Assembly: GCA_025506515.1 (NCBI GenBank) | Contig: CM046451.1 | Location: 41,063,701 to 41,127,700 of the forward strand | Reading direction: 5' to 3' | From: Flaveria trinervia | Lineage: Eukaryota > Streptophyta > Magnoliopsida > Asterales > Asteraceae | DNA length: 64,000 nucleotides | In this document: piece by piece, positions 11,071-21,694 of the stretch | How positions within the stretch are numbered: position 1 is the first letter of the stretch | Layout: every line of letters begins with the position of its first letter | Translations under genes and position numbers: made by a program | The notes under the pieces: generated by a model | The model's input: only the letters and a program-made list of their open reading frames with translations | Database searches by the model: none | What the model was told of the DNA's origin: nothing

Positions 11071-11756
11071 GTGACAACTACTGATGATCTTAGTAATAAG
11101 TACTGATGATCATTGGTAACTATGTCACATATAAGTACTGATGAGTTCTTTTACCCTCAGCAGTTTTTATAACTACTGAAGGCTAAATGTCTCACAAGTA
11201 CTGAAGTACTTCATCTGTTCTAAACTACTGATGTAGTTACAACTACTGATGCAGTTACAACTACTGAAATCAGTATAAACAGATAAGTACTGATGTCCTA
11301 TGAAACAACTGAAATCAGCCAAAAAGGCTGATGAATGTGTTGAGGACAGTATGAAACAGCTGAAAAGCTAAGAATTGACGAAAACAGCTGATGAGAAATT
11401 TCTCTTCAGTCGTTTGTACAACTGCTGTTTCATTCTAAACAACTGAAGCAATACCATGTCTTCAGTAGTTTTATAACTACTGATGACTAATACCAAGTCT
11501 TCAGTTGTTTACAACAGCTGATGACAAAACCACTGTCTTCAGTAGTTTCATAACTACTGATGACAAACACCAAGTCCTCAGTTGTTTCAATCATCTGAAG
11601 TCAAAACCACGGTCTTCAGTAGTTTTCTAACTTCTGATGCCTAACACCACGACTTCAGCTGTTTCAACGTCTGAAAGGATAATACCATGTCAACGGTCGT
11701 TTAAAACTACTGATGACTAACCACCACATCCTTCAGTCGTTTTCTTACCCGTACCC
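11071..11756 (+). repeat. Palindrome-rich spacer between pol and aORF (element 1)
   Basis: Built from CTACTGATG, CAGTAGTT and CAGCTGTT words on both strands, the same vocabulary as the LTR U3 although the sequence is not a simple LTR copy. Many adjacent words are inverted and can form small hairpins. It ends at a TATA box. Non-coding. Confidence 0.8.
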
Positions 11757-11764
11757 TATAAATA
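11757..11764 (+). promoter_or_regulatory. TATA box ahead of the third ORF (element 1)
   Basis: TATAAATA in a CCC...TCCC context, 72 bp before the ATG at 11837. The intervening leader is C/T-rich, as in plant 5'UTRs. Element 2 has CATAAATA at the equivalent place (25066-25073), and R has TATAAATA at 55810-55817. Confidence 0.6.
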
Positions 11765-11836
11765 TCCCTGACCTAATCCTTCAATGCTTCATCTTCTTCA
11801 AACCTAACGTTCCTCTCCAAAACTTCTCTCTTCTCA

Positions 11837-14800
11837 ATGGCGTCCATGCAAATTAAACCGCGACACAACTGTGTTGCCTACCTTACTAAATCGCCTGTCT
11901 GGGCTAAGTTCGATACTGCTATCGATCTTATGGTTCAGTCCCAATACAAAACGGCATTTCTTCTGAATCCCATACTACATGCCGAATCCCTCAACAATTT
12001 TGGATGAACGTTACTATTACCACTGGGGAGAACAACACACCATCTCTCCAGTCGGTCGTCAACAACAAAGAAGTAGTCATCACTCCTGCAGTTATCCGCC
12101 AAATTCTTCATCTGGATGATGCTATTTCTCCTGCTGGATATCCGAAGGGCACCACAGATCTATCCTTTGCCCAACATGGATATCAAGGCAATCTCAGTGC
12201 CTCCACTATCATGAAGAAAAACACTTCCATGACGCTGAACGCCTAATTTTTCACATGGTGAATGTATGTTTGGCTCCTAAGACGTCGTCTTGGGATCAAA
12301 TGTCGACCAAATGGCAGCAGGTAATGTATTCTATTCTTGAGCAACAACCGCTAAACTTTTCAGAAATAATATTTTCGGAGCTCAAGGATATGGCTCAAAA
12401 ACTAACTGCCAACCGTTGGATACTATATCCACGGTTCATAATGGCCATCATTACAAACCAGCTTAATGCTGAGGGACTTGTTGGCTTGGGAGTCCCTGCT
12501 ACGGCTGTTCTGCCGGAAGTATACTCCCGGCACAACTCTGACCAGACACTCAAAATGGCTGCCAAGCTGCGAAAACCCACGCAGCTGGAACCCACAGCCA
12601 CCACCTCCAAATCAAAAGTCCCCACCAAACCCACCAAAAAGAAACCCAAAACGGCTACTCAGGGAATTGAGTCCCCTGAGGATGCCCCTGCACCACAAAC
12701 GCAGGATATATCCACTAGTCCAAACCCCCTAGTGGATACAATGACTCTTCCAGCCATAGCCGCTCAGGCTTCCTCTCAACAGGAGCCTGCAGCAACCACA
12801 CAAGGGGTACCTACATATCTGGGATCTTCCTCACTTGAGGAGATTGCCATTGAAAGCACCAACCTCCCCAGGTGCACACTGCTTCTATCCCTTCACCCCA
12901 AACAACCGCCCCTCACAGCCCAACTTTAATAGTTGCACAAGTGCTGACTCAACTGCACTCCTCACCCCCCCCCAGAAACCACTTACTACTGGGAACACCT
13001 CTACAATTGAGGGGGAGGAACACAGTGCAATTGAGAACCCACAGCACAGGGGTTTACCACTTCTATCTCCTGGTGTAGATAAGGAGCTTAGAATATCTAG
13101 TGAGGCTGCCACCTCTTCTGAATCAGCACATGATCAGAATGAGGCTGGTAACATTGCTAAGACCTCACTAGAGGCAACAGCTGATGATGGACATTGTCCT
13201 GAGGCTGGAAGTCCCCAGTACCAAGCACAAGGGGCACATGCAACAACTGGTCTACACCCAGTGCATGTAAATCCTGCTCAAGCAGGAGGTCAGATGATTC
13301 AGCTTCGGCTGATGATGACCTGGGCTTTTTCTACGATGTTCTTGCCCAGAACACAATCCTTGAAGAGAAAGTCAGTAGGCTGCAAAACCTACTTGACCAA
13401 CTCTCACAAGGAGAAAGACCATCTGCCTACCAACCCACAGATGGCACCTTCACTTGAAGGTTCCCCAAACACTGAGCCACTCCAAACTCACCACCTGCCT
13501 CTGCTTCAGGCCCTATTTCTCAGGAACAGAACCCTCCTGAGCAAATAGGTGCTGTACTTCAAAATTCCCTCCCTCTCATCACACCCATAATCACTGATAT
13601 TGTGACTAAAGCCATTGATGAGAGGCTTTCCTCAACTTTACAACCCTTGATTGATGCTGCTGTGCAAAAGACACTTTCTGCGGTACAAACCCCTTCCTCC
13701 AATGCATCCAAAAAGGGGGAGAGTACTGCAGTGAAAGAAAAGAAGAGGAAAAGAACAGAGGAAAAGAAGGAAGAGAAGCAAGCCCAAGAGGAGGAGAAAG
13801 AAAAGCAACCTCTGCTCACTTACAAGCGAAAGAAAAGTGCTGATGATCATACTGCTGAAGACAAATCCTTGGAAGAGCTGGTAAAAGAAGCTGACACTAC
13901 ACACAGCCGATCCATGGATAAAATAATTGAACAACTCTTCAGGCAGGGGTTTGATACAGCCACATTGGATAGTGAGATCAGAAGGTTGGAAGTCCAAGAG
14001 ATTCAGACCCGATGGGCTGGGTATGATGCTCTTGAAAAAGAGAGATTGGAAATAATGATCCGCTTCATTGCAAAATACTTAGGAAGATCGTTAATGGAGA
14101 TTCGCGCGTGGACCAGGGACAGTATTCTGGCTATAGCCACCAGAATCTGTCTGTCTGAGCAATTCAACAAAGGGATTATTGTGGAAGCCTTGATGAGGCT
14201 GGGGCTGGTAAAAGGTTGGAGATGGCTAAACTCACAAAGGCGAAACTTACTACAAAGATGCTGGATCAACCTTCCCTTCCACCCACTCAAACAGAGCCTA
14301 TCCTCAAATCTCCCAACCAATCTCTAAGCCAAAATCCAAACATCCTCATTCTTCAAAACCAATTCCTTCACCAAACCCAACCATCATCCAGTGATGCACC
14401 TAGAAGGAGGAGAAGGGTGCTGAGGATGGAAGAAGAAGAAGAAGAGGAGGATGAAGATGATAGTCTGCCACTCTCTGCTGTTCTAAAGCTACCAAAAACC
14501 CGAAGTCAACCCATGATCACACCTGACTCTCAAAGGGAAATGGTCAGAGTCAAGATAGAAGAAGAAGAACAGCAGAAACAGCACGATGAGCAACTGTTGA
14601 AGATGGTTGACAAGGAATTTCCTCAGTCATCATCTATTCAAGCCATGAAAGGGCATGCTCAAAGGCTGTACACTCTCAGGCACACTTTTCAGTATCAGAA
14701 GGAGAGAGTGAGAGTATGGCCAGACCCCAGGGTGAGTTCTAGAATCCATAAAAGAACTATTCCACACAGATACAATGGCCAGGTACGAAAAACAATAGAT

Positions 14801-15176
14801 TCTACCATCATGTTGGCCATTGTAGTCTCACCTTGGGAAATCATTGATGAATTCAAGAAAGCTCACCAAGCAAAGATGACCCCTCAAGCTTTACTAGAAA
14901 ACAAGATGATTAAGAAGGGGTTGTTATATAAAAGCTTGAAGACATCCAGAAGAATGAGCTCCAGTTACTCCTGAAGGCAACCATCCTGATGAATTTGTAT
15001 ATAGGGAGGTAACTACGGTGGAGCTGAAAAATGGCAGGACCATGAAGTACTTATCAGAGTACTATGGTCCAGAGTTCTTCTTCGAAGGAGGAGTAGAAGA
15101 ACTCTCTCAGGAGGAACAAGTTGTTCTCCTTGAGGCCTATGTTCGAGAGTCATACAGACTCATTATGGGGAAGTAA
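11837..15176 (+). pseudogene. Third ORF (aORF) of element 1, unknown function
   Basis: The start ATG 11837 (MASMQIKPRHNCVAYL) matches element 2. Visible parts are an N-terminal globular region with the KPRHN and YPRF motifs and a Pro/Thr/Ser/Gln-rich middle (about 12590-13550). A Lys/Glu/Arg-rich stretch follows (about 13735-13830), then a helical domain (about 13900-14200), an acidic Glu run (about 14430) and a conserved tail ending ESYRLIMGK at 15176. One base is lost near 12001, one gained near 12216, and more shifts occur near 12868, 13290 and 14200. No signal peptide or membrane segment is visible, so the old 'env-like' label for such ORFs is not supported here. I recall the family from Asteraceae repeats, where names of metabolic enzymes have been attached without reason. 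Confidence 0.8.
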
Positions 15177-15357
15177 ATCTCATGAATGGGATAACAACTC
15201 TGTGTCCAGTTCCCCAAAACAGAGTTCCCATTCATACCCTGCCAAACAAATATCTGAGATTTCTTCCCAGGCCGGAGCTTACATGGGTCATCTTCTCTAC
15301 TGATCAAGAAGGAAAAAGACCAACATTTTGCCAACAATAAGTGGGATAATAAATAAT

Positions 15358-15437
15358 TTAGAGGTTTTGGCTGCATTGGTTCAGGGGGAGTTTGTTGGAC
15401 CAAAAGAACCAATGAGCCAAGATCAGAAAACCTCTAA
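15358..15437 (+). other. Polypurine tract inside an inverted repeat (element 1)
   Basis: Arms 15358-15382 and 15406-15437 pair at 24 of 25 bases of the left arm, allowing one 8-nt and one 1-nt bulge. The 23-nt loop holds the polypurine tract (AGGGGGAGTT) and the first 13 bases of the 3' LTR. The right arm is part of the LTR; the left arm is internal sequence just after the aORF. The structure can form only at the 3' junction. Confidence 0.85.
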
Positions 15438-16258
15438 GTCCCACATGGTATCACAACAACTGCTGAAAGCCTCATCAGCAGTTGACAAGTGCTGAAGACT
15501 GCATCAGCTGAAGAACTAAAGTGCTGAAATGAAGACAACAGCTGAAAGAACACAAGTGCTGAAGCTGAAAGACCAAAGTACTGAAGTACAACAGCTGAAG
15601 AGTTTACAAGTGCTGAAGATCAACAACTGATGTACAAAGTCTGAAGACAAAGACTGAAGACATCAGCTGATGATATACTGAAGTCATCAGCTGATGAAAC
15701 ACCTGAAGGTCAAAGTCTGAAGATCAAGTACTGAAGCCTCAGTAGTTTGTCACAACTGCTGAAGAGTACTTCTTCAGTAGTTGTGATATCAGTAGTTATA
15801 TTTCTAGTTTCAGTAGTTTTATGTTTCAGTAGTTTTGTAAAACGACTGAAGAGCTTGTCTTCAGTCGTTGTAGTTTCAGTAGTTTAATAGTAGTTTTATA
15901 TTCTGTACTTAACACTCTGATATGTTCTCAGTAGTTGTGAACATTTCAGTAGTTTGTTAAGAGTTAGTTATTTTGTAATAGATCTGCCAGTTGTCACTTT
16001 CCGTGATAACAGCAGTGATTGTTGCACTCTATATAAGGAGTGACAACCTATTGTAATAGTGAATGATTGAATGATTGATTAGAAATATTCTATATCTATA
16101 AACATTCCTTGAATCAGAAATATATATTCTCTCACTATAACCGTATGTGCTCTTAATGCATACAAGTATCGATTACTTGCTACAATTTGTCTAATTCCTG
16201 TTCTTATTCCGCTGCTTTGAACTCTAATACATCAAACTTGTGATCGCTGATCCTGTCA
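15393..16258 (+). repeat. 3' LTR of element 1
   Basis: Starts TGTTGGACC directly after the polypurine tract, ends CTGTCA, and is followed by the GCCTG duplication. Differs from the 5' copy by scattered substitutions and short indels, so the insertion is old enough to have decayed but younger than its target. Confidence 0.95.
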
Positions 16259-16263
16259 GCCTG

Positions 16264-17491
16264 GCAACAGTTACCGAGCTTGGAGCGACAAGGATCTCAT
16301 AAATAGTTTACCCCAACCGTAGGCACAAAGCGGGTAGGGGCCGAAATTTATCAGACTTCCATAACGCACATAGCCGGCACTAGCACCAGGGTAAGACTTA
16401 TCCATTCATTCAGTACATCATTACGCATGCATTCTTTCATCATTACGTTACTTTTCATTATCTTTCCGCTATTCATGATATGACTAATTACGTTCGTTGA
16501 TAGACCATACCATGTGTAGCCATGAAATTGTAAAAAATAAATAACAAGGAACCCCAACATTAAACAATAAACCATACAATACATTGGCAATCCAAATCAA
16601 CATACAGGAACTACATCCTCAACATGATACACTCATAAACATCATAACACACATAAGGACATCATAAAGTCAACTACATCACCCTGGGAACATCAAAGTC
16701 AAAGTCTACACTTTACCCTTTCCCTAAAAACTTTAGAAAAATATTCTAAGTCATAGGAGCAGGCACTATGCAGGCCAGGTTCTAGTGGCACATGGGAAAA
16801 CATTTAGGTGAATGGGCACATTGGGAGGCATGCCTAACACTGGTCATTCTGTGTAATTTTAAGTGCATGGGCACTATGCAAGTGCATGGGCACTAAGCAG
16901 GCGCATGGGCACTATGTAGGCGCATGGGCACTATGCAGGCGCCTGAATGCCTAGGCGCATGAAGAATTGGCCCAATTTAGACTATTCTAGGTGATGGCTA
17001 TTATTTTAGCATATGGGGTTTTGGGTGCATGAGATACTTGGGCAAATTCTAACCATTGGGCACATGGGCCATATCTAGATGAATGGGCAGCCACTTTTAG
17101 TCATAACACAACATCATCGTACATTCTAAGCATCATATCATGAACAATTAGTCATAATTAGTCATCATAATCATCATACATTTTAACATCATAGTCGGTC
17201 CCGATCATCAATTAGTCATGTTCAAAGCTTATTTTTAACATTCTAAGCATCATATCATGAACACAACATCATCATACATAAAGAAAACCCAAAATCATAA
17301 CCCACCCACTTTTACAAAAGCATTATACATGCATTTCCAGGCCCAAATTCAGTTAAAACATGTAAAAAAGGGGTTCTAGAACTCACCTTTGTCAACCTTC
17401 GAGTATGACTTCCCCAAACCAATTGGCAATTGAGTTCAACCACCTAAAACCCACCAAAATCCTACACACACCCGAACAGTTAAACACATAA
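16264..17491 (-). repeat. Ty3/gypsy solo LTR, segment 2 of 3
   Basis: Continues the LTR interrupted at 3805. Holds the second copy of the internal duplication (from 16307) and a run of GCGCATGGGCAC repeats. Ends at 17491 where element 4 inserted; CATAA (17487-17491) is the duplicated target. No genes. Confidence 0.75.
16863..16938. repeat. Four 19-bp tandem units in the solo LTR
   Basis: Consensus GCGCATGGGCACTATGCAG, four consecutive copies (the first two start GTGCATGGG). Decaying copies continue on both sides (16780-17090). Confidence 0.85.
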
Positions 17492-19081
17492 TGTAAGGAC
17501 CCATCCAGGAACACTCACAGCTGGTCAATCATCGCAAATAAAACGTATAATTACATTAACTTTAATAAAACATTGCAGCGGAAATGTTTAACAAATATTT
17601 CATTTCATTTTAATAATCGCTTTTGCAAACTAATACATTATTCAGTACAAACCATCGTTTCATCGCATTACAATGCCAAAACATTATACAAAAGAATGCC
17701 ATCCAAAATGAGCCAAGTAACTGCCCCGTGCCATCCTCAACAACAATCACCTCGCAACTAGAAAATGCATAAAAGTCAGTGTTGTTGAGTGAGTTCTAGT
17801 TTTACAAAAACATTATATTACCTTTCATTCGTTGAACATTTTCTTACTATCGCATGTGATCACACATCATACGTACATCAAGGTAATAATTATTATCTTC
17901 ATCAACGTTCGTTTCGTACAATTCACACGTTTCGCACATTTCATACTTATCGCACTTTTCGTATATTTATTATCTTTTTCACTTCTTTCTAATTCCTGTC
18001 ATGTACTTAACCCCCCTCCTGAGCACAAAGCTATATCATCTAGGGTTAAGCGACAAGGACCCCATATCGCACATTTGTTCATTATGTTCCACTTTCATTA
18101 TCTGAAATCTTCCACTTTGTTAAGATAATAGTTTCATTCAATATCATAATCACAACACGTAAAGTCATGTCATCATACTTAATAAGGAACATATCATACC
18201 TAGCATACATAATCATCATACATCATCATCATGCATAAGAATCAATCACACATCATCATTCAAGTCACATCATACATCACCCATCACATCATCTATGACT
18301 TCAAAAAGTCAACTTACATATCACCCAAGAACATCCCAGGTCAAAGCCTACACATTACATTTTCCCTAAAATTCAGAAAAATATTCTAAGTCTTAGGCGC
18401 ATGGGCACTATGCAGGCGCATGGCCTTTCATGCGCATGGGGAACACTTAGGCGCATGGGGAACTTCCAGGCACATGGGCACTATTAGGGCGCATCATTGC
18501 CCGGGCGCATGGGTTTTCTAGGCGTCTGGACACTTAGTCATATCCGGCCTATTTCTAGGCGCATGCCTTCTATTTGGGCGTATGGACTTTGGGCGCATAG
18601 GGACACTTAGACAGTTATACCGTTGGGCGAATGGGCAACTATTTCGGAGCATGGGCAGTCTATATCACACTTAAACAACATAATTCAGTCCCCAATCATC
18701 ATCTGACATGTTCGAAGCTTATCTCATAAATTCTAAGCCATAGAAACACATTTATTATATCATCATAATTATCAATACATCCAAAATCACACCCCACCCT
18801 TAAACACATACACATAACCAATCGGGTAAAAACCCACTTTTAATAAAAATGTACACACATGCATTCCCAGCCCCAAATCAGTTTATAAGAAGTAAAAAGA
18901 GGGTTCTAGAACTCACCATAGCAACCTCTTGGGTAAGACTTCCTTCAAAACCCAAATGCAATTGTGTTCTACAACCTTGAATTCGATGTTTTATAATTCT
19001 TCTCCCTAAAGCCTAGAGTTTATAGCTTCTTCTCTTCCCTCTCTTGAAATATCCGAAAGATATGGTGTTGTACGAGAAATG
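17492..19081 (-). repeat. 3' LTR of element 4, part 1
   Basis: Plus-strand TGTAAGGACCC start, matching 43774 onward. Interrupted at 19081 by element 3, which duplicated AAATG. Contains a decayed form of the GATAYGTGC minisatellite near 17908-17975 and a GCGCATGGGC block at 18393-18660. Confidence 0.9.
18393..18660. repeat. GGCGCATGGG repeat block in element 4 LTR
   Basis: About ten dispersed copies of TAGGCGCATGGG-like words with variable 10-20 bp spacers. The counterpart in the other LTR is 44823-45115. Confidence 0.75.
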
Positions 19082-20010
19082 TGTAGGGTTTGTTGGAAGA
19101 TAAAACCGAGTTTAACCTTTTAAACTTTCAGAAAATGCAGCGGATATATAATATTTTAAAACATGATTTTAAGCTGAATTTCATGTTTTATGGTGACAAT
19201 ATATGTAGGAAACAAACCCAAAACAAAAGGATCATATATGTGAATAAACAAGCTATGAACAATATGTTAATGAACATAAAATCACAGCTACATGGAGCTG
19301 TGAACAACTACCTTTCTCCAGCTAAAAATCGACCAAGGAAGAGTTGTATGTGCTTGTGATTTGGCCAAGGCTCCAAGGAAGGACCCCTCAAGCTTGTATA
19401 CCCCAAGCTTGTGTGCAAACACTCTTCTTGTTAGGGAGATCACCACCAAAAACCAAAATAAACCCTCAAAAAATTGTTGCTATTGCCGTGACTTTGAGAG
19501 AGAAAAGGAGAGTGTTTTTGGTTCAAGATTGCATGTAATGAGAGAGGTCCAAAGGTTGAAGGTATGACATGCTTTATTGTGTATCTATTCAAGAGAGAAA
19601 AAAGGCCAATGCCCTTTGAGTGGGCGGCCGAATCTTTTAAGCGAAAAGGATTTTCCCTCTTAAACACACACATAATATATAAAACTAGTCATCTAATAAT
19701 TTATACAATTAACTATTTAATTGTATAAGTTATAAACCCCTTTTATTATTTGATGTTATCTAACTAATTTAAATAACATTACAAATAATAATCATGAACA
19801 AAATATCCTAATAAGTTGTTCCATCTCATATGAAACTTATTTAGAAAACCCAATTTCTAAATTTGGTGTTATTATTTAATTGCATGATCATATCATCAAT
19901 TGAATAATTGTTTGTGTTTGCAAAGCTTGTTATTGGGTATAACCCGACTTGGATCATGACATACTAACCGCATCAATGTTCTATGTGTCTTGGGCATACA
20001 AAATCCAACA
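19082..20010 (-). repeat. 3' LTR of element 3
   Basis: Plus-strand TGTAGGGTTTGTTGG...ATCCAACA, matching 38664-39598 with few differences. A short open frame within both LTRs (19090 and 38775 regions) is conserved only because the LTRs are duplicates. Confidence 0.93.
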
Positions 20011-20046
20011 ATTTCCCACTTGCACAAGACTCATAGAAAATTGATG
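19971..20046 (-). other. Polypurine tract inside an inverted repeat (element 3)
   Basis: Arm 19971-19996 (in the LTR) and arm 20021-20046 (internal) are complementary at 23 of 26 positions without gaps. The 24-nt loop contains the polypurine tract (AGTGGGAAAT on the minus strand) and the first 14 bases of the LTR. This is the longest and cleanest of the five such structures. Confidence 0.9.
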
Positions 20047-20578
20047 AAAGCAGTAAATACCGCCTAACAACGGTTTACTACCCTTAATACGCATGACTTA
20101 TAGCCATTCAATAACATCATCCCTTTCAAGTATCCTACTTGAAATGATTTAGGTGAATTAATCATCTATCCTTTTGTTACAGATGTCAGTTAGATCCAAC
20201 GACACAGAGTGATCATTCCTTGTTGATTTAACTTATCCAGACCTTAGCCATCTAACTCTCAACGAATAAGAGGAACAAATTCCATCTTGATTACATACGT
20301 TCCTCACAATCACCATGTGTCACACCTGAACATAGGCTCATGTACTGCCCATTATTTCAGAATAGCAGATAACCAGATCAAGGTATGACACTTGGTGAAT
20401 ATCAAAACCCAATATGTATCTCAGGTCTGAGGATACCAAATGATATTCGCCTTTACTTAATATTACTTATGATCAATCAATAAGATTCCATGTAGTAAAG
20501 TTTGAGTTGCGGGTTAGTCCAATATTTGTATCCCACAAATATCTATGAACCATGGTAGCAACCCATTGCTCTATATTC
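20047..20578 (-). other. Post-pol non-coding region of element 3
   Basis: Lies between the polypurine tract and the element 2 insertion and continues at 33036-33228 up to the pol stop. No ORF or repeat recognised; AT-rich single-copy internal sequence of the element. Confidence 0.6.
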
Positions 20579-20583
20579 ATCCT

Positions 20584-21475
20584 TGTTAGGGTCAGTGATC
20601 TACGTTTGATTGATTAGAGAGTATTACAGCGGAAATCAAACAATGAATTAGACAATTCACAAGAATAAAGTTGATATTCAAAGTAAGAACAAACCATTAT
20701 AGAAAGAATTCTACAAATCACATATTTTATTCAATACGCGCTTTCGGGGTGGCAAAATGTCACACATACAATCAGGTCAATCATCCCTTATATAAGAATG
20801 TCGTGGTGGAACATTCCTTATATAGGAGATGTGACGTCTGCTGATGTCATTTGATGGTCACATCTAACAGAATTATTCAAACTACTGAAAGTTAACACAA
20901 CTACTGAAGATGTCAAAACAGCTGACATCTTCTTACAAAAATACTAAGTGTTAACTGTCACTACAACTACTGAAAAGAAACTACTGAAACTACAATGACT
21001 GAAGAACATGCTCTTCAGTCATTTTACAAATACTGAAACAAAAAGAAAACTACTGAAAGGAAACCATCACAACAACTGAAGAATGCTTCTTCAGCTATTG
21101 TAACAAACTCTGAAGGCTTTAGTACTTGTACTTGAACTTCAGCTGTTGTTATCAGCTGATGTCTTCAGTCTTTGTACTTCAGCTATTGATCTTCAGTACT
21201 TTAGTCTTCAGCTGTTGATCTTCAGACTTTGGTCTTCAGTTGTTGAAGTCTTCAGTACTTTAGTCTTCAGCTGTTGATCTTCAGACTTTGGTCTTTAGCT
21301 GTTGAAGTCTTCAGTACTTTAGTCTTCAGCTGTTGAAGTCTTCAGTACTTTAGTCTTCAGTTGTTGAAGTCTTCAGACTTTGTAAAATAGCAGATCAAGT
21401 CTTCAGCAGTTGTTGTGATGTCTGTGGGACTTAGAGGTTTTTCTGATCAGGCTCATTGGTTCTTTTGGTTGAACA
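20584..21475 (-). repeat. 3' LTR of element 2
   Basis: Plus-strand TGTTAGGGTC start and GGTTGAACA end. Filled with CTTCAGCTGTTGAAGTCTTCAGTACTTTAGT-type repeats, here written as shorter words CTTCAGCTGTTG and CTTCAGTACTTT in alternation (about 21160-21400). Confidence 0.93.
20788..20824 (-). promoter_or_regulatory. Duplicated TATA boxes in the element 2 LTR
   Basis: On the minus strand TATATAAG (20817-20824) and TTATATAA (20788-20795) sit 29 bp apart, each preceded by similar sequence, a short tandem duplication of the core promoter. Both are kept in the 5' LTR (32343-32350 and 32372-32379). Confidence 0.6.
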
Positions 21476-21510
21476 AACTCCTCCTGAACCAATGCAGCCA
21501 AAACCTCTAA
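21431..21510 (-). other. Polypurine tract inside an inverted repeat (element 2)
   Basis: Arms 21431-21462 (LTR) and 21486-21510 (internal) pair as in element 1, with a bulge in the LTR arm. The 23-nt loop contains AGGAGGAGTT (minus strand) and the LTR start TGTTCAACC. Confidence 0.85.
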
Positions 21511-21694
21511 ACTTATTGAAGATGTCCCACTTATTATGGCAGAAAGATTTGGTCTTTTTGTCTTCTAGATCAGCTCAGAAGTGACCTATGTAAGCACAGC
21601 CTAGGAAGAAGTCTCAATGATCTGTTTGGCAAAGGATGAATGGCAACTCTGTCTTGGGGAACTGGACATAGAGCTGTTACCCCATCCATGAGAT

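Larger units (their letters stand above)
3806..16258 (+). mobile_element. Element 1: full-length Sirevirus-type copia retrotransposon
   Basis: It is bounded by 864-bp and 866-bp LTRs (3806-4669 and 15393-16258) and flanked by perfect GCCTG duplications at 3801-3805 and 16259-16263. Order: LTR, PBS, gag with two zinc knuckles, protease, integrase, RT, RNase H, palindrome-rich spacer, third ORF, polypurine tract, LTR. Long gag, Met-type PBS and an extra ORF after pol are the hallmarks of the Sirevirus (SIRE/Maximus) lineage. Several frameshifts make it non-autonomous as read. It is inserted in the Ty3 solo LTR. Confidence 0.95.

Noticed and set aside
11837..15176. Envelope protein for element 1 (label often given to Sirevirus third ORFs)
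   Set aside because: No signal peptide, transmembrane segment or cleavage site visible in any of the aORFs.
19090..19567. Open frames repeated near 38775-39155
   Set aside because: Both lie in the LTRs of element 3 and match because LTRs are duplicates; not a gene.
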